A DNA stretch of 64,000 nucleotides from Acidimicrobiales bacterium (lineage in GTDB: Bacteria; Actinomycetota; Acidimicrobiia; Acidimicrobiales; SZUA-35). Shown here in pieces: positions 33,825 through 43,819 of the stretch (position 1 is its first letter; every line of letters starts with the position of its first letter). The notes under the pieces were generated by a model. That model was given only the letters and a program-made list of their open reading frames with translations. It searched no databases and was not told where the DNA came from. The stretch covers positions 1,550,001-1,614,000 of the forward strand of contig JAWKIO010000005.1 of NCBI GenBank assembly GCA_041394265.1, written 5' to 3'. The translations under genes were made by a program, and so were the position numbers.

Positions 33825-34603
33825 TTGGCGAACTCCCGGAACCGGGGCGCCCGCTTCTCCTTCAGCGCGTTGACGCCCTCGCGAGACTCGTCGGTCTCGT
33901 AGTAGAGCTTGAGGGCGTACATCCCCATGCCGGCGATGCCGGCCTGATGGGCGGTGTCGAGGTTGAAGGACCGCTTGGCGATGGCAATGGCGGTCGGGCT
34001 CCGCTCGCAGATCTCCTCGGCCCACGCCTCCACCGTGGCGTCGAGCTCGTCGTCGGGAACGCAGACGTTGGCCAGTCCCATGGCCTCGGCCTCGCGACCC
34101 GAGTAGCGACGGCAGAGGTACCAGATCTCACGAGCCTTCTTCTCGCCCACCACTCGGGCCAGGAACGCCGTGCCGTAGCCGGGATCGACCGATCCCATCT
34201 TCGGCCCGACCTGTCCGAAGATCGCCGACTCGGAACAGATCGTGAGATCGCAGATCGTCGCCAGCACGTTGCCGCCGCCGATCGCATACCCCTGCACCCG
34301 AGCGATGACCGGCACCGGCACGTCGCGAATCGCCGTGTGGAGTTCCTCGACCGGCATGCCGATCGTGCCCCGACCGTCGTACTGGCCATCGTGGGTGGAC
34401 TGGTCGCCGCCGGTACAGAAGGCCCGTTCGCCGGCGCCGGCGAGCACGATCGCTCCGATCTCGGGGTCGTAGCCCGCCCGGTGGAGGGCGTTGATCAGCT
34501 CGTCGCAGGTACGGCCGCGAAAGGCGTTCATCACCTCGGGACGGTTGATCGTGATGTAGGCGACGTTGCGCCGGTACTCGACGGAGATGTCGGTGTAGTC
34601 CAT
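33821..34603 (-). CDS. badI: 2-ketocyclohexanecarboxyl-CoA hydrolase BadI
   Basis: 260 residues of the crotonase superfamily, close to MenB. BadI hydrolytically opens the ring of 2-ketocyclohexanecarboxyl-CoA to pimeloyl-CoA. Diagnostic stretches: NRPEVMNAFRGRTCDELINA, AFCTGGDQSTHDGQYDGRG, GYAIGGGNVLATICDLTIC and FGQVGPKMGSVDPGYGTAFL, plus a conserved C-terminus HQAGIAGMGMYALKLYY. These match my recollection of R. palustris BadI much better than MenB. The ATG at 34603 sits shortly after the badH stop (56-base gap). Context (badH, aliA, aliB, badR) supports the assignment. Confidence 0.92.
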   Translation of the reverse strand: MDYTDISVEYRRNVAYITINRPEVMNAFRGRTCDELINALHRAGYDPEIGAIVLAGAGERAFCTGGDQSTHDGQYDGRGTIGMPVEELHTAIRDVPVPVIARVQGYAIGGGNVLATICDLTICSESAIFGQVGPKMGSVDPGYGTAFLARVVGEKKAREIWYLCRRYSGREAEAMGLANVCVPDDELDATVEAWAEEICERSPTAIAIAKRSFNLDTAHQAGIAGMGMYALKLYYETDESREGVNALKEKRAPRFREFAK

Positions 34604-34659
34604 GGTCTTCCTCGTTGCGTCTTGGTTGGGATGGGGAGTTGGGGTTGGAGCAGGGCGGC

Positions 34660-35427
34660 TCAGCCGGCCATGGTCAAGCCGCCGGAGACGCTCAACACCT
34701 GGCCGGTGACGAACGACGCCTGGTCGCTGGCGAAGTACAAGACCGCGCCGACGAGATCGTCGGGCTGGCCGAGTCGACCCATGGGAATGGAACGACGGAA
34801 CGCTTCGCGCAGCTTCTCCGGATCGTTCGCAGTATCGGTGACACTGGCCAGGAGCGCCGTATCGGTAGGACCCGGGCACACGACGTTGAACGTGATGCCG
34901 TGACGCGAGTGCTCACGAGCGAGCGTCTTGGAGAAGGCGACCAGGCCGGCTTTGCAGGCGGCGTAGACAGCCTCGCCCGACGAACCCACACGGGCCGCAT
35001 CGGACGAGACGTTGACGACCCGTCCACTCCCCCGCTCGACCATGGCCGGGAGGATCGCGTGGTGCATGTTCAACGCGCCGACGAGATTGATGTCGATCAG
35101 ACGGGCCCAGTCATCTGGCTCGGTCTTGAGGAAGGGCACGAACATGTCCCAGCCGGCGTTGTTGACCAACACGTCGATCGGCCCGAGTTCACCGGCTACA
35201 CGTTCGACCGCGGTGTCGATCGTTGCGCGGTCGGTGATGTCGCACTCCACCGCAATCGCTCGTCCACCGGCGTCGGTGATCGCGGCTGCCGTTGCCGTCG
35301 CCGGCTCGAGCGCTCGATCGAACACGGCGACCGATCCACCCTCGGCGGCGAACCCGGCGCACACGGCACTGCCGATGCCTCCGCCACCACCGGTGACCAC
35401 GATCGTGCGACCTTCGAAACGTGACAT
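34660..35427 (-). CDS. badH: 2-hydroxycyclohexanecarboxyl-CoA dehydrogenase BadH
   Basis: 255 residues, the length of known BadH. Short-chain dehydrogenase: cofactor motif TGGGGGIG, NNAG (in VLVNNAGWDMFVPF), and the catalytic Ser and YxxxK in NVSSDAARVGSSGEAVYAAC then K. It oxidises the 2-hydroxy ester to the 2-keto ester with NAD. VNNAGWD and PGPTDTALLA are shared with R. palustris BadH as recalled. GGAGG lies 7 bases before the ATG. First gene of the minus-strand operon and divergent from badR with a palindrome between. Confidence 0.9.
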   Translation of the reverse strand: MSRFEGRTIVVTGGGGGIGSAVCAGFAAEGGSVAVFDRALEPATATAAAITDAGGRAIAVECDITDRATIDTAVERVAGELGPIDVLVNNAGWDMFVPFLKTEPDDWARLIDINLVGALNMHHAILPAMVERGSGRVVNVSSDAARVGSSGEAVYAACKAGLVAFSKTLAREHSRHGITFNVVCPGPTDTALLASVTDTANDPEKLREAFRRSIPMGRLGQPDDLVGAVLYFASDQASFVTGQVLSVSGGLTMAG

Positions 35428-35460
35428 GTGCTTCCTCCAGTTGTGTTCGACGTCACAAAC

Positions 35461-35480
35461 TATGACATGATATTGTCGTA
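35461..35480. promoter_or_regulatory. candidate BadR operator
   Basis: TATGACATGATATTGTCGTA is an imperfect palindrome (7 of 10 positions symmetrical; TATGACA against TGTCGTA in the outer arms) in the 82-base badH-badR gap. The surrounding bases are the only AT-rich stretch nearby, as expected for overlapping promoters. MarR-family repressors bind such 16-20 bp inverted repeats, so this is the best candidate for BadR control of both genes. Confidence 0.5.
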
Positions 35481-35509
35481 CCTGTAAAGCCCGATCCAAG
35501 GAGTCCGTC

Positions 35510-36007
35510 GTGGCAATCGACACCGATACCCCATCGTTCGAACCCAATGTGCGCTACGAGCTGGCCAACCGTCTGTTCTTTCGGCTGTACCAATGCGCCA
35601 ATATCCTGCACAAGACTGGGTCACGCGCCCTCGAGGATGAGGGCCTCACCACGCAGCGATGGGCGGTGCTCGGTGCGCTCTCCCGTTCCGGTGTTTCCAA
35701 TGGCATGGCGATCGGCGATCTCGCTCGCTATCTGAAAGTGAGCAGGCAAAGCCTCGCCGGCGTGATTGGTCGGCTCGAGAGCGACGGACTGATCGAGACC
35801 ATCGCCGACACCAACGACCGCCGCAGCCGCCTGGTGCGGATGACCGCCGAGGGGAAGGAGCGTTGGGAGACCCGAGCGCTTCCACGAATCGGCGCGTTCT
35901 ACGACGAAGCCGTTCACGGGCTGTCGACCGAGGACCTCAGTCACGCCCTGCACTATCTGGTCCGCCTCCTCGACAACATGAGCGCCATCGACGACCGCAC
36001 GGGTTGA
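35510..36007 (+). CDS. badR: MarR-family transcriptional regulator BadR
   Basis: 165 residues, GTG start after AAGGAG. Winged-helix MarR protein: dimerisation helix RLFFRLYQCANILHKTGSRA, then QRWAVLGALSR, recognition region IGDLARYLKVSRQSLAGVIG, and wing DTNDRRSRLVRMT. The phrase RLFFRLYQCAN...LHKTG, and the HALHYLVRLLDNM near the end, resemble R. palustris BadR as recalled. BadR responds to a pathway CoA ester (2-ketocyclohexane-1-carboxyl-CoA in that species) and releases repression. Divergent from the operon it probably controls. Confidence 0.85.
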   Translation: MAIDTDTPSFEPNVRYELANRLFFRLYQCANILHKTGSRALEDEGLTTQRWAVLGALSRSGVSNGMAIGDLARYLKVSRQSLAGVIGRLESDGLIETIADTNDRRSRLVRMTAEGKERWETRALPRIGAFYDEAVHGLSTEDLSHALHYLVRLLDNMSAIDDRTG

Positions 36008-36077
36008 CCGGCCTCGCACGGCTTGCCCGACCCGGCTCGACACCGACATGATCTTCGAACCGAGTGAAGGGGAACCC

Positions 36078-37319
36078 ATGACCATCGACACCGCAGCGCC
36101 CGAATCCGTCGGCATGAGCAGCGCACGTCTCGAGCGCATCGCACCCGTGATGCAGCGCTTCGTGGACAGCGGCACCATTGCCGGCGCCACCACCCTGGTC
36201 GCCCGGAGAGGCAACGTCGTCCACTCGGCCGCCTTCGGCCACCGCGACCGCGAAGCCGGGGTCGCCATGACCGACGACACGATCTTCCGCATCTACTCGA
36301 TGACCAAACCGGTCGTGTCGACCGCGCTGATGCTGCTGCACGAGGAAGGCGCATTCCAGCTCGAACACCCGGTCGGAAGATTCCTGCCCGCCTTCATGTC
36401 GACCCCCGTCATGGCACCCGACGGGACACTGGTTCCACAGGCTCGACCCATGGAGGTTCGAGACTTGCTCACTCACACCAGCGGCCTCACCTATGACTTC
36501 ATGATCGATACACCCGTCGCTCAGATGTATCGAGACGCTCGGATCATGAACGACGCCACGCGCACGCTCGGCGACCTCGTCGACGCCCTCGCCGAGATCC
36601 CGCTGTCATCGCAGCCCGGCGCTCGGTGGCACTACAGCGTGGGGATCGACGTCGCTGCCCGCCTCATCGAGGTCCTCGCCGACCAGCCGCTTGGCGACTT
36701 CCTGCGTGAGCGATTCTTCGATCCGCTCGGCATGACCGACACCGGGTTCGGCGTGCCCGACGCCAAGCTCGACCGCCTGTCGGCCATGTACGGACTCCCC
36801 GATCTCGTCGGTCAGAACTACGACGCCATGCAGCTGGTCGAAGCGGCACTGAGCGGGTTCAACGAGCGCATCGACGTGGCGGCCACCTACCCCACCGATA
36901 CGCCCGACGTGTTCCAGCGTGGCGGCCTCGGCCTGTTCTCGACCGGCAGCGACTACCTCCGCTTCGCCACGATGCTGCTCCAGAACGGCCGCTATGGCGA
37001 CGACCAGATCCTCGGACGCAAGACGCTCGAGGTGATGCACCGCAATCATCTGCCGGCCGCCCTGCTCCCCTACGAACTCCTCGGACGCAACTCACTCGGC
37101 TACGGCTTCGGCTTGGGGTCTCGAGTGATGATCGACACCGCGGCGAGCGCCGGCACCGGTTCCGACGGCGAGTACGGCTGGGCGGGTGCGGCCAAGACCT
37201 ACTTCTTCGTCGACCCCGCCGAGGAGCTGATCGGCATCTTCATGTCGCAGTACATGACCGGAGTCGAAGGGCCCGATCGTGACTTCCGCAGCCTGGTGTA
37301 TCAAGCAGTGGTGGACTGA
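36078..37319 (+). CDS. beta-lactamase-family serine hydrolase
   Basis: 413 residues from MTIDTAAPESVGMSS, with GAAGGGGAACCC upstream; an ATG 10 codons earlier is less likely. Class C beta-lactamase/penicillin-binding-like fold: SMTK (SxxK) in IFRIYSMTKPVVSTALMLL, LLTHTSGLTYDF, WHYSVGIDVAARLIEV (YxV/N position) and GWAGAAKTYFFVDP (the HxG/KTG-equivalent). No signal peptide, so cytoplasmic esterase-like members are the closest guess. Not obviously part of the bad cluster. Substrate unknown. Confidence 0.85.
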   Translation: MTIDTAAPESVGMSSARLERIAPVMQRFVDSGTIAGATTLVARRGNVVHSAAFGHRDREAGVAMTDDTIFRIYSMTKPVVSTALMLLHEEGAFQLEHPVGRFLPAFMSTPVMAPDGTLVPQARPMEVRDLLTHTSGLTYDFMIDTPVAQMYRDARIMNDATRTLGDLVDALAEIPLSSQPGARWHYSVGIDVAARLIEVLADQPLGDFLRERFFDPLGMTDTGFGVPDAKLDRLSAMYGLPDLVGQNYDAMQLVEAALSGFNERIDVAATYPTDTPDVFQRGGLGLFSTGSDYLRFATMLLQNGRYGDDQILGRKTLEVMHRNHLPAALLPYELLGRNSLGYGFGLGSRVMIDTAASAGTGSDGEYGWAGAAKTYFFVDPAEELIGIFMSQYMTGVEGPDRDFRSLVYQAVVD

Positions 37320-37328
37320 CCGACTGGC

Positions 37329-38330
37329 TCAATGCGCAGCGTCGGCCCCGTGGCCTGCGTCGCCGGGGTGCCCAGTGTCGTCAGCGTGCGTAGTGCCGGC
37401 GCCGTGTCCTGCGAACGGGAGCCGGCTGTAGACCGCGACGGCGACGGCACCCACGGCGATGCCGAGCACCGCCGAGATCGAGGTGTTCACCAACCAGGCG
37501 AGCACGCCCCCGATGCCACCGACCTCGTGCACTCGTTCCTCGAGGTGATGCACCCACTCGTAGGGACCGTGCCAACCGAGCTCGTCGGTGCCGACGAGGA
37601 TGATGTGGCCGCCGACCCACAGCATCGCAGCGGTGCCGATGGTCGACAGCCAGGCCAGCAGCACGGGCATGCCCTTCACCATCAGCAGGCCCACCCGCTT
37701 CGATGACGCCGAGTTCCGGTCGGCCAACGACAGCCCGATGTCGTCCATCTTCACGATCAGGGCCACGACGCCGTACACGATGATCGTGATCAGGAACGCC
37801 ACCACCACGAGAATGATCGCCCGGGCCAGCAAGCCCTCGTCGATGACCTCCTTCAGGGCGATCACCATGATCTCGGCGGAAAGGATCAGGTCGGTGCGCA
37901 CCGCCCCGGCGATGGTCGCGGCTTCGGCCTCAGGGCCGAGCATTGCGGCAGGCACGTCGTGATCGTGATCGTCACCCTTGAGCTTGTGATAGATCTTCTC
38001 GACGCCCTCGAAGCAGAGGTAGGTCCCACCCATCATCAAGATGATCTCGACGAGCAGCGGAGCGACGGCGCTCAGCAGGAGGGCGATCGGAAGGATGATG
38101 ATGAGCTTGTTCCGCAACGAACCGGTGGCGATCTTCTTGATGATCGGCAACTCGCGCTCGGCGGCGATGCCCTGCACGTAGGCCGGTGTGACGGCCGTGT
38201 CATCGACGACGACACCTGCCGCCTTCGCGCTGGCGCGTCCTGCGGCTGCGCCGACGTCGTCGACCGAGGCAGCGGCGAGCTTCGCCAGTGCCGCTACGTC
38301 GTCGAGCAGTCCGACGAGTCCACCTGCCAT
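37329..38330 (-). CDS. DUF808 (YedI-like) membrane protein
   Basis: 333 residues. Starts MAGGLVGLLDDVAALAKLAA with the family's SVDDVGAAAGRASAKAAGVV, then VDDTAVTPAYV. Several membrane helices follow: LIIILPIALLLSAVAPLLVEI, AIILVVVAFLITIIVYGVVAL, GMPVLLAWLSTIGTAAMLWVG and a C-terminal pair. A His/Ala/Gly-rich tail (GHGAGTTHADDTGHPGD) could bind metal but may be disordered. E. coli YedI is its namesake; function unknown. Convergent with the serine hydrolase gene. Confidence 0.85.
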   Translation of the reverse strand: MAGGLVGLLDDVAALAKLAAASVDDVGAAAGRASAKAAGVVVDDTAVTPAYVQGIAAERELPIIKKIATGSLRNKLIIILPIALLLSAVAPLLVEIILMMGGTYLCFEGVEKIYHKLKGDDHDHDVPAAMLGPEAEAATIAGAVRTDLILSAEIMVIALKEVIDEGLLARAIILVVVAFLITIIVYGVVALIVKMDDIGLSLADRNSASSKRVGLLMVKGMPVLLAWLSTIGTAAMLWVGGHIILVGTDELGWHGPYEWVHHLEERVHEVGGIGGVLAWLVNTSISAVLGIAVGAVAVAVYSRLPFAGHGAGTTHADDTGHPGDAGHGADAAH

Positions 38331-38564
38331 GTCGCTCCCTACCTGTCGATGTGCGTTCCCGGAGGTTAGGCCGAATCGGTCACGCTTCGGTGTTCCGTCG
38401 CGCCGCCTCCTCGTCGACCTTCGACGACGGGCCGAGTTGTTCGCGTGCTCGGGCCACCAGCTCGCAGACGGAAGCCGGGGCTCGGCTCAGTGAATGGCCG
38501 ATCGGCGTCGACGATCGAGCGCTGACGGCGCCGTGTCGACTGAGCGGACCGCTAGACAGGGTGC

Positions 38565-38891
38565 ATGACCGCGACCGCCGAATGCCCGATCTGCACGATG
38601 ACCGATCTGGTCGCCACCGGCGACGAATTCGAGTGTGTGACGTGTGGCCACGAGTGGCTGGGCGAACCGAGCGACGGCCTCGATGACATCCGCGATGCCA
38701 ACGGCAACTTGCTCGCCAACGGCGACGACGTCACCGTCATCAAGGACCTGAAGCTCGACGGCAAGACCGGCGGCGTCAAGGCCGGCACGAAGGTGCGCGG
38801 CATTCGGCTCGTCGAAGGCGATCACCCCATCGATGGCAAGGTCAACGGGCGAGGCATCCTCATCAAAGCCGAATTCGTCAAGAAGGCCTGA
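38565..38891 (+). CDS. PhnA/YjdM family zinc-ribbon protein
   Basis: 108 residues, standard length. N-terminal zinc ribbon CPIC-x18-CVTC followed by the PhnA-type SH3-like domain (ANGNLLANGDDVTVIKDLKL, then GTKVRGIRLVEGDHPIDGKV). Once linked to alkylphosphonate use in E. coli, but the family's actual role is unsettled. Single gene. Confidence 0.88.
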   Translation: MTATAECPICTMTDLVATGDEFECVTCGHEWLGEPSDGLDDIRDANGNLLANGDDVTVIKDLKLDGKTGGVKAGTKVRGIRLVEGDHPIDGKVNGRGILIKAEFVKKA

Positions 38892-38991
38892 TCCGGCATC
38901 GGGGCGAGACGCAACGACTCCCAGTCGACCAAGGCGGCGCCGAGCTGCGAACCCTTCAGCGTTGATCGGCTCCTGCCGATGGTGAGAGGTC

Positions 38992-40140
38992 ATGTCCACG
39001 ATGCTGTCGCCGCCAAGACCGACCGCACCCGGCGGCGTGCAACCCCTCGGATTCGTACCCGCCCTCGATGGGGTCCGCGCGCTCGCCGTGCTGATCGTTG
39101 TCGCCTACCACGGTGATTGGTTTCGCATCCAGGGCGGTTTCATCGGCGTCGATGTCTTCTTCGTGCTCAGCGGCTTTCTCATCACCCGCCTGCTGGTCGA
39201 CGAACACGCTCGCTTCGGCGAGATCTCGCTGCGGAGCTTCTACCTCCGCCGTGCGCTACGGCTGTTCCCCGCGCTGGCCGGGCTCGTCGCGGGCGTTGCG
39301 CTGGCGGCCGCCCTCCTCGATGCGCCCGCGCTCGAGGACAACCTGACCGCACGCAGTCTGTGGGCGATCTCCTACGTGACCAATTGGCACGACGTCGTCA
39401 CGCACACACACGGCGGGCCGTTCAGCCATACCTGGTCATTGAGCGTCGAGGAACAGTTCTACATCGTCTGGCCGGTCGTGGTGATCGCGCTTCTTCGCCA
39501 CCGCGGCGTCGCCGCCGTCCGAGCGTTCGCCGGCATGGGGTACGTGGTGACGGCCGGCATGACCGCCCTCAGATTCTGGAACGGCGCCAACGGGTTCGAT
39601 CTCTACTTCGCGACGCACTCGCACGGTCTGGTGCTACTACTCGCAGGGTCGTGCCTCGGCGCCACGCCGCGCCTTCTCGAATTGGCGAGTCAACCGATGG
39701 GTCGCCGTCTGCTCGCGGTCGGAACGGCAGGAGTCGCCCTACTCGCGCTGCTACCGGATCGGTTCGGCCCGGTCCATGCAGGAGCCGGCTACCTGCCCGT
39801 CACGGTCTGTTCGCTTGCACTCGTCTCGGGGGCAACCATCGCCCGCAACACATCGCTGCTCACCTGGGGTCCGCTCCGCAGGATCGGAGCGTCATCGTAT
39901 GGCATCTACCTCTGGCATCTGCCGATGTTCACCATCGCCCCGATCGTCGCTCCGGCCGCCGACCCGAAGCTCAGAATCATCATCGGCACCGCCATCGCCA
40001 CCGTCTTGTCGCACGTGCTCATCGAGCGCCCGGCGATGCGCTTCAAGCATCGCTGGACCCGGACGGAGCAACGAACCCCGACGGAAGACGCAGAGCCACT
40101 TCGCACCGCAGCAGTGCCGGCCCACCAGCCTGAGGGCTGA
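38992..40140 (+). CDS. acyltransferase 3 (OafA/YrhL-like) membrane protein
   Basis: 382 residues, about 10 membrane helices. Family motifs: N-terminal LGFVPALDGVRALAVLIVVA with GFIGVDVFFVLSGFLITRLL, RRALRLFPAL, and THTHGGPFSHTWSLSVEEQF, then YIVWPVV. The conserved His/Arg sites of the family are kept. Members transfer acetyl or other acyl groups to sugars of the cell surface, antibiotics or lipids. GAGAGG two bases before ATG is unusually close. Ends 6 bases before guaA, convergently. No lone surface-polysaccharide cluster here, so the substrate is open. Confidence 0.87.
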   Translation: MSTMLSPPRPTAPGGVQPLGFVPALDGVRALAVLIVVAYHGDWFRIQGGFIGVDVFFVLSGFLITRLLVDEHARFGEISLRSFYLRRALRLFPALAGLVAGVALAAALLDAPALEDNLTARSLWAISYVTNWHDVVTHTHGGPFSHTWSLSVEEQFYIVWPVVVIALLRHRGVAAVRAFAGMGYVVTAGMTALRFWNGANGFDLYFATHSHGLVLLLAGSCLGATPRLLELASQPMGRRLLAVGTAGVALLALLPDRFGPVHAGAGYLPVTVCSLALVSGATIARNTSLLTWGPLRRIGASSYGIYLWHLPMFTIAPIVAPAADPKLRIIIGTAIATVLSHVLIERPAMRFKHRWTRTEQRTPTEDAEPLRTAAVPAHQPEG

Positions 40141-40146
40141 GGTCGG

Positions 40147-41714
<1,568 letters not shown>

Positions 41715-41718
<4 letters not shown>

Positions 41719-42824
41719 GGCGCCAGCACCACGAGTTCGGCCTTCTGCAGGTCTTTGATCGACTCGTAGCCGAGCGTCGCCATCGACTGACGGAGCGCTC
41801 CGGCAACGTTCGCCCGACCGTCGGCGGAGACCGCCGGTCCGTTCAGCACCATCTCGAGCGGGCCGATCGGATCGACCTCGAGCAGGCGGGCCTGCGGCAG
41901 TTCGGGGTGCACAGTGGAGCGGCCCCAGTGCCATCCTCGGCCCGGCGCCTCGTCGGCCGAAGCGAGGGTGGTACCGAGCACCACGGCGTCGGCGCCACAG
42001 GCGACGGCCTTGGCGATGTCGCCACCCGAGCGGACACCGCCGTCGGCGATGACGTGCACATAGACACCGGTTTCGTCGAGGTGACGCATCCGGGCGGCAC
42101 GCACGTCGGCCAGCGCCGTCGCCAAGCCCGATCCGACGCCGGTGACCGAACTGCTCGTGGCCGAGCGGCCACCGTCGATACCGACCAGCACACCGGCGGC
42201 TCCGGTGCGCATCAGGTGCAGCGCCGCCGAGTAGCTGGCGCAGCCACCGACGACGACCGGGGTCTCGAGCTCTCGCACGAACTGTTTGAGGTTGAGGGGG
42301 GCGTCCTTGCTCGACACGTGCTCGGCCGAGATGACCGTGCCCTCGATGACGAGGAGGTCGAGCTCGGCTGACAACAGGGTCTTGGCCAGTGAGGCCACCC
42401 GCCGAGGCGATACTGCTCCTGCGGCGTAGGCGCCGGCCGCTCGGAGCTCTCGGATGCGCTGGGTGACCAGATCGGGGTCGACCGGTGCGGCATAGAGCTC
42501 ACGGAGCCGGACCAACGCAGCGTCATGGTCCATCTCGGCCAGGTCGGCGAGCAGCGAATCCGGATCGGCGTGTCGGGTCCAGACGCCCTCGAGGTCGAGC
42601 ACACCGAGACAACCCATCTTGTCGAGTGCGATGCAGGTCTCGGGACTGGTCACCGAGTCCATCGCTGCGCTCATGATGGGAAGGTCGAGGCTGTAGGCGT
42701 CGATCTGCCAGCTCAGGTCGATGAGATCGGCGTCTCGGGTTCGCTTGGACGGCAGGAGCGCCAGTTGGTCGAGGCTGAACGATCGTCGCCCCGACTTGCC
42801 CATTCCGATCTCGATATCGGCCAC
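41715..42824 (-). CDS. guaB3: GuaB3-family IMP dehydrogenase-related protein
   Basis: 369 residues from the GTG at 42824, which has AAGGAGA 6 bases before it. IMPDH/GMP reductase TIM barrel without CBS domains: IMSAAMDSVTSPETCIAL, ELDLLVIEGTVISAEHVSS, and ADGGVRSGGDIAKAVACGAD. Where IMPDH has GPGSICTTR with catalytic Cys, this has DGGRSATSSSV, i.e. no Cys. This is common in the actinobacterial GuaB3 group, whose reaction is not settled. It is coupled to guaA by a 4-base overlap, supporting a guanine nucleotide role. Confidence 0.9.
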
Positions 42825-42932
42825 CGAAGTCTCCTTGCACGCATCACTCGGGCGGTGGAACAGCGGTTCCGCTCTCACTTCGGCCCTCAGCGAAGCGACC
42901 AGGTTACCGGGACCAGGAGTGGCCCGGAAGCC

Positions 42933-43325
42933 TCAGTCCTTCATGAGATTCTTCAACAGTGCCTTGGCCACCTGGGCGTTCATCTCGAAAAGCGCCTGGC
43001 TGCCGGACTCGGTGATCTTGCGCACCACCGACCCACCGGTGGCGGTCTCGACAGCGTCGAGGCTCGACAGCGTGGCGTCGCGGGTGGCGTCGGTCGCCCG
43101 GTAGCCCATGGTGGTGAGCGCCTTGAAGAGATCACTCTGGGCGATCGGGCCAGGCGCCGATTTGGCGATGACGGCGAGGGCATCCTTGGTGAGCTCGGCG
43201 GACTGGGTCACGATGTCGTTGGCCGTCGTGGCATTGGTGTCGGCCCCATCGACCGAGGCCAACCAGCGCCGCACCTTCTGCACGATCTCGTCGTGGGTCT
43301 CACCTTGGAACGACAGCTCAGCCAT
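42933..43325 (-). CDS. conserved-looking helical protein of unknown function
   Basis: 130 residues beginning MAELSFQGETHDEIVQKVRR. Mostly helical, without membrane segments or Cys. Amphipathic helices near IVTQSAELTKDALAVIAKSA and SSLDAVETATGGSVVRKITE suggest a winged-helix-like fold, but no family was identified. Lies 108 bases upstream of guaB3 on the same strand. Confidence 0.6.
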   Translation of the reverse strand: MAELSFQGETHDEIVQKVRRWLASVDGADTNATTANDIVTQSAELTKDALAVIAKSAPGPIAQSDLFKALTTMGYRATDATRDATLSSLDAVETATGGSVVRKITESGSQALFEMNAQVAKALLKNLMKD

Positions 43326-43360
43326 GGGCGCAGGCTAGTCGGGGTCGCTGGAACGAACCG

Positions 43361-43771
43361 TCAGTTCGACAGCGTTCGTCGCCCCTGCATCACGAGCACA
43401 ACGACAGCGAGCAGTCCGACCACCCCGGCGGCGGCCGCCAATGGTGCTCCGGGACCAGCGCCGAGGCCGCTCGACACGACGGCGATACCGGCACCGACAC
43501 TTACGATCGAAGCAGCGGCGAGGAACGCCGCGCCGACATGATGACGAGCGAGGCCCGCCATCAGCACCGCCCCAAGACACAGGACGGGCAACAGGAACCA
43601 GACCACTCGGAACGGTGTGAGCTCATCGAGGCCGAGCCGCTGCGCCGAGCGGAACATCTCATAGCTGTTCCGACTGGCCGAGCCCGACTGCACCCAAGGG
43701 AGTTGGGTGGCGAGCAGCATCGCGCCGCTCGGCACCAGGGCGGTGGAAACGGTCGCCGCGCGCTGCCTCAC
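43361..43771 (-). CDS. small membrane protein of unknown function
   Basis: 136 residues with hydrophobic segments at the N-terminus, VVWFLLPVLCLGAVLMAGLA, VGAAFLAAASIVSVGAGIAV and APLAAAAGVVGLLAVVVLVM, i.e. about four helices. Short loop SASRNSYEMFRSAQRLGLDE between helices 1 and 2. Ends QGRRTLSN. No known family. Confidence 0.6.
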   Translation of the reverse strand: MRQRAATVSTALVPSGAMLLATQLPWVQSGSASRNSYEMFRSAQRLGLDELTPFRVVWFLLPVLCLGAVLMAGLARHHVGAAFLAAASIVSVGAGIAVVSSGLGAGPGAPLAAAAGVVGLLAVVVLVMQGRRTLSN

Positions 43772-43819
43772 CCTGTCACCTCGACCACGCGGTCACCTCG
43801 ATCACCGCATTCACCTCGA

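Noticed and set aside
33821..34603. Assignment as MenB (naphthoate synthase)
   Set aside because: BadI-specific phrases and the badH/aliB/aliA/badR context; no menaquinone genes nearby.
38331..38564. Short minus-strand frame ending at 38380 (tail KVDEEAARRNTEA)
   Set aside because: No convincing start or ribosome-binding site; looks like a fragment and is too short to support.
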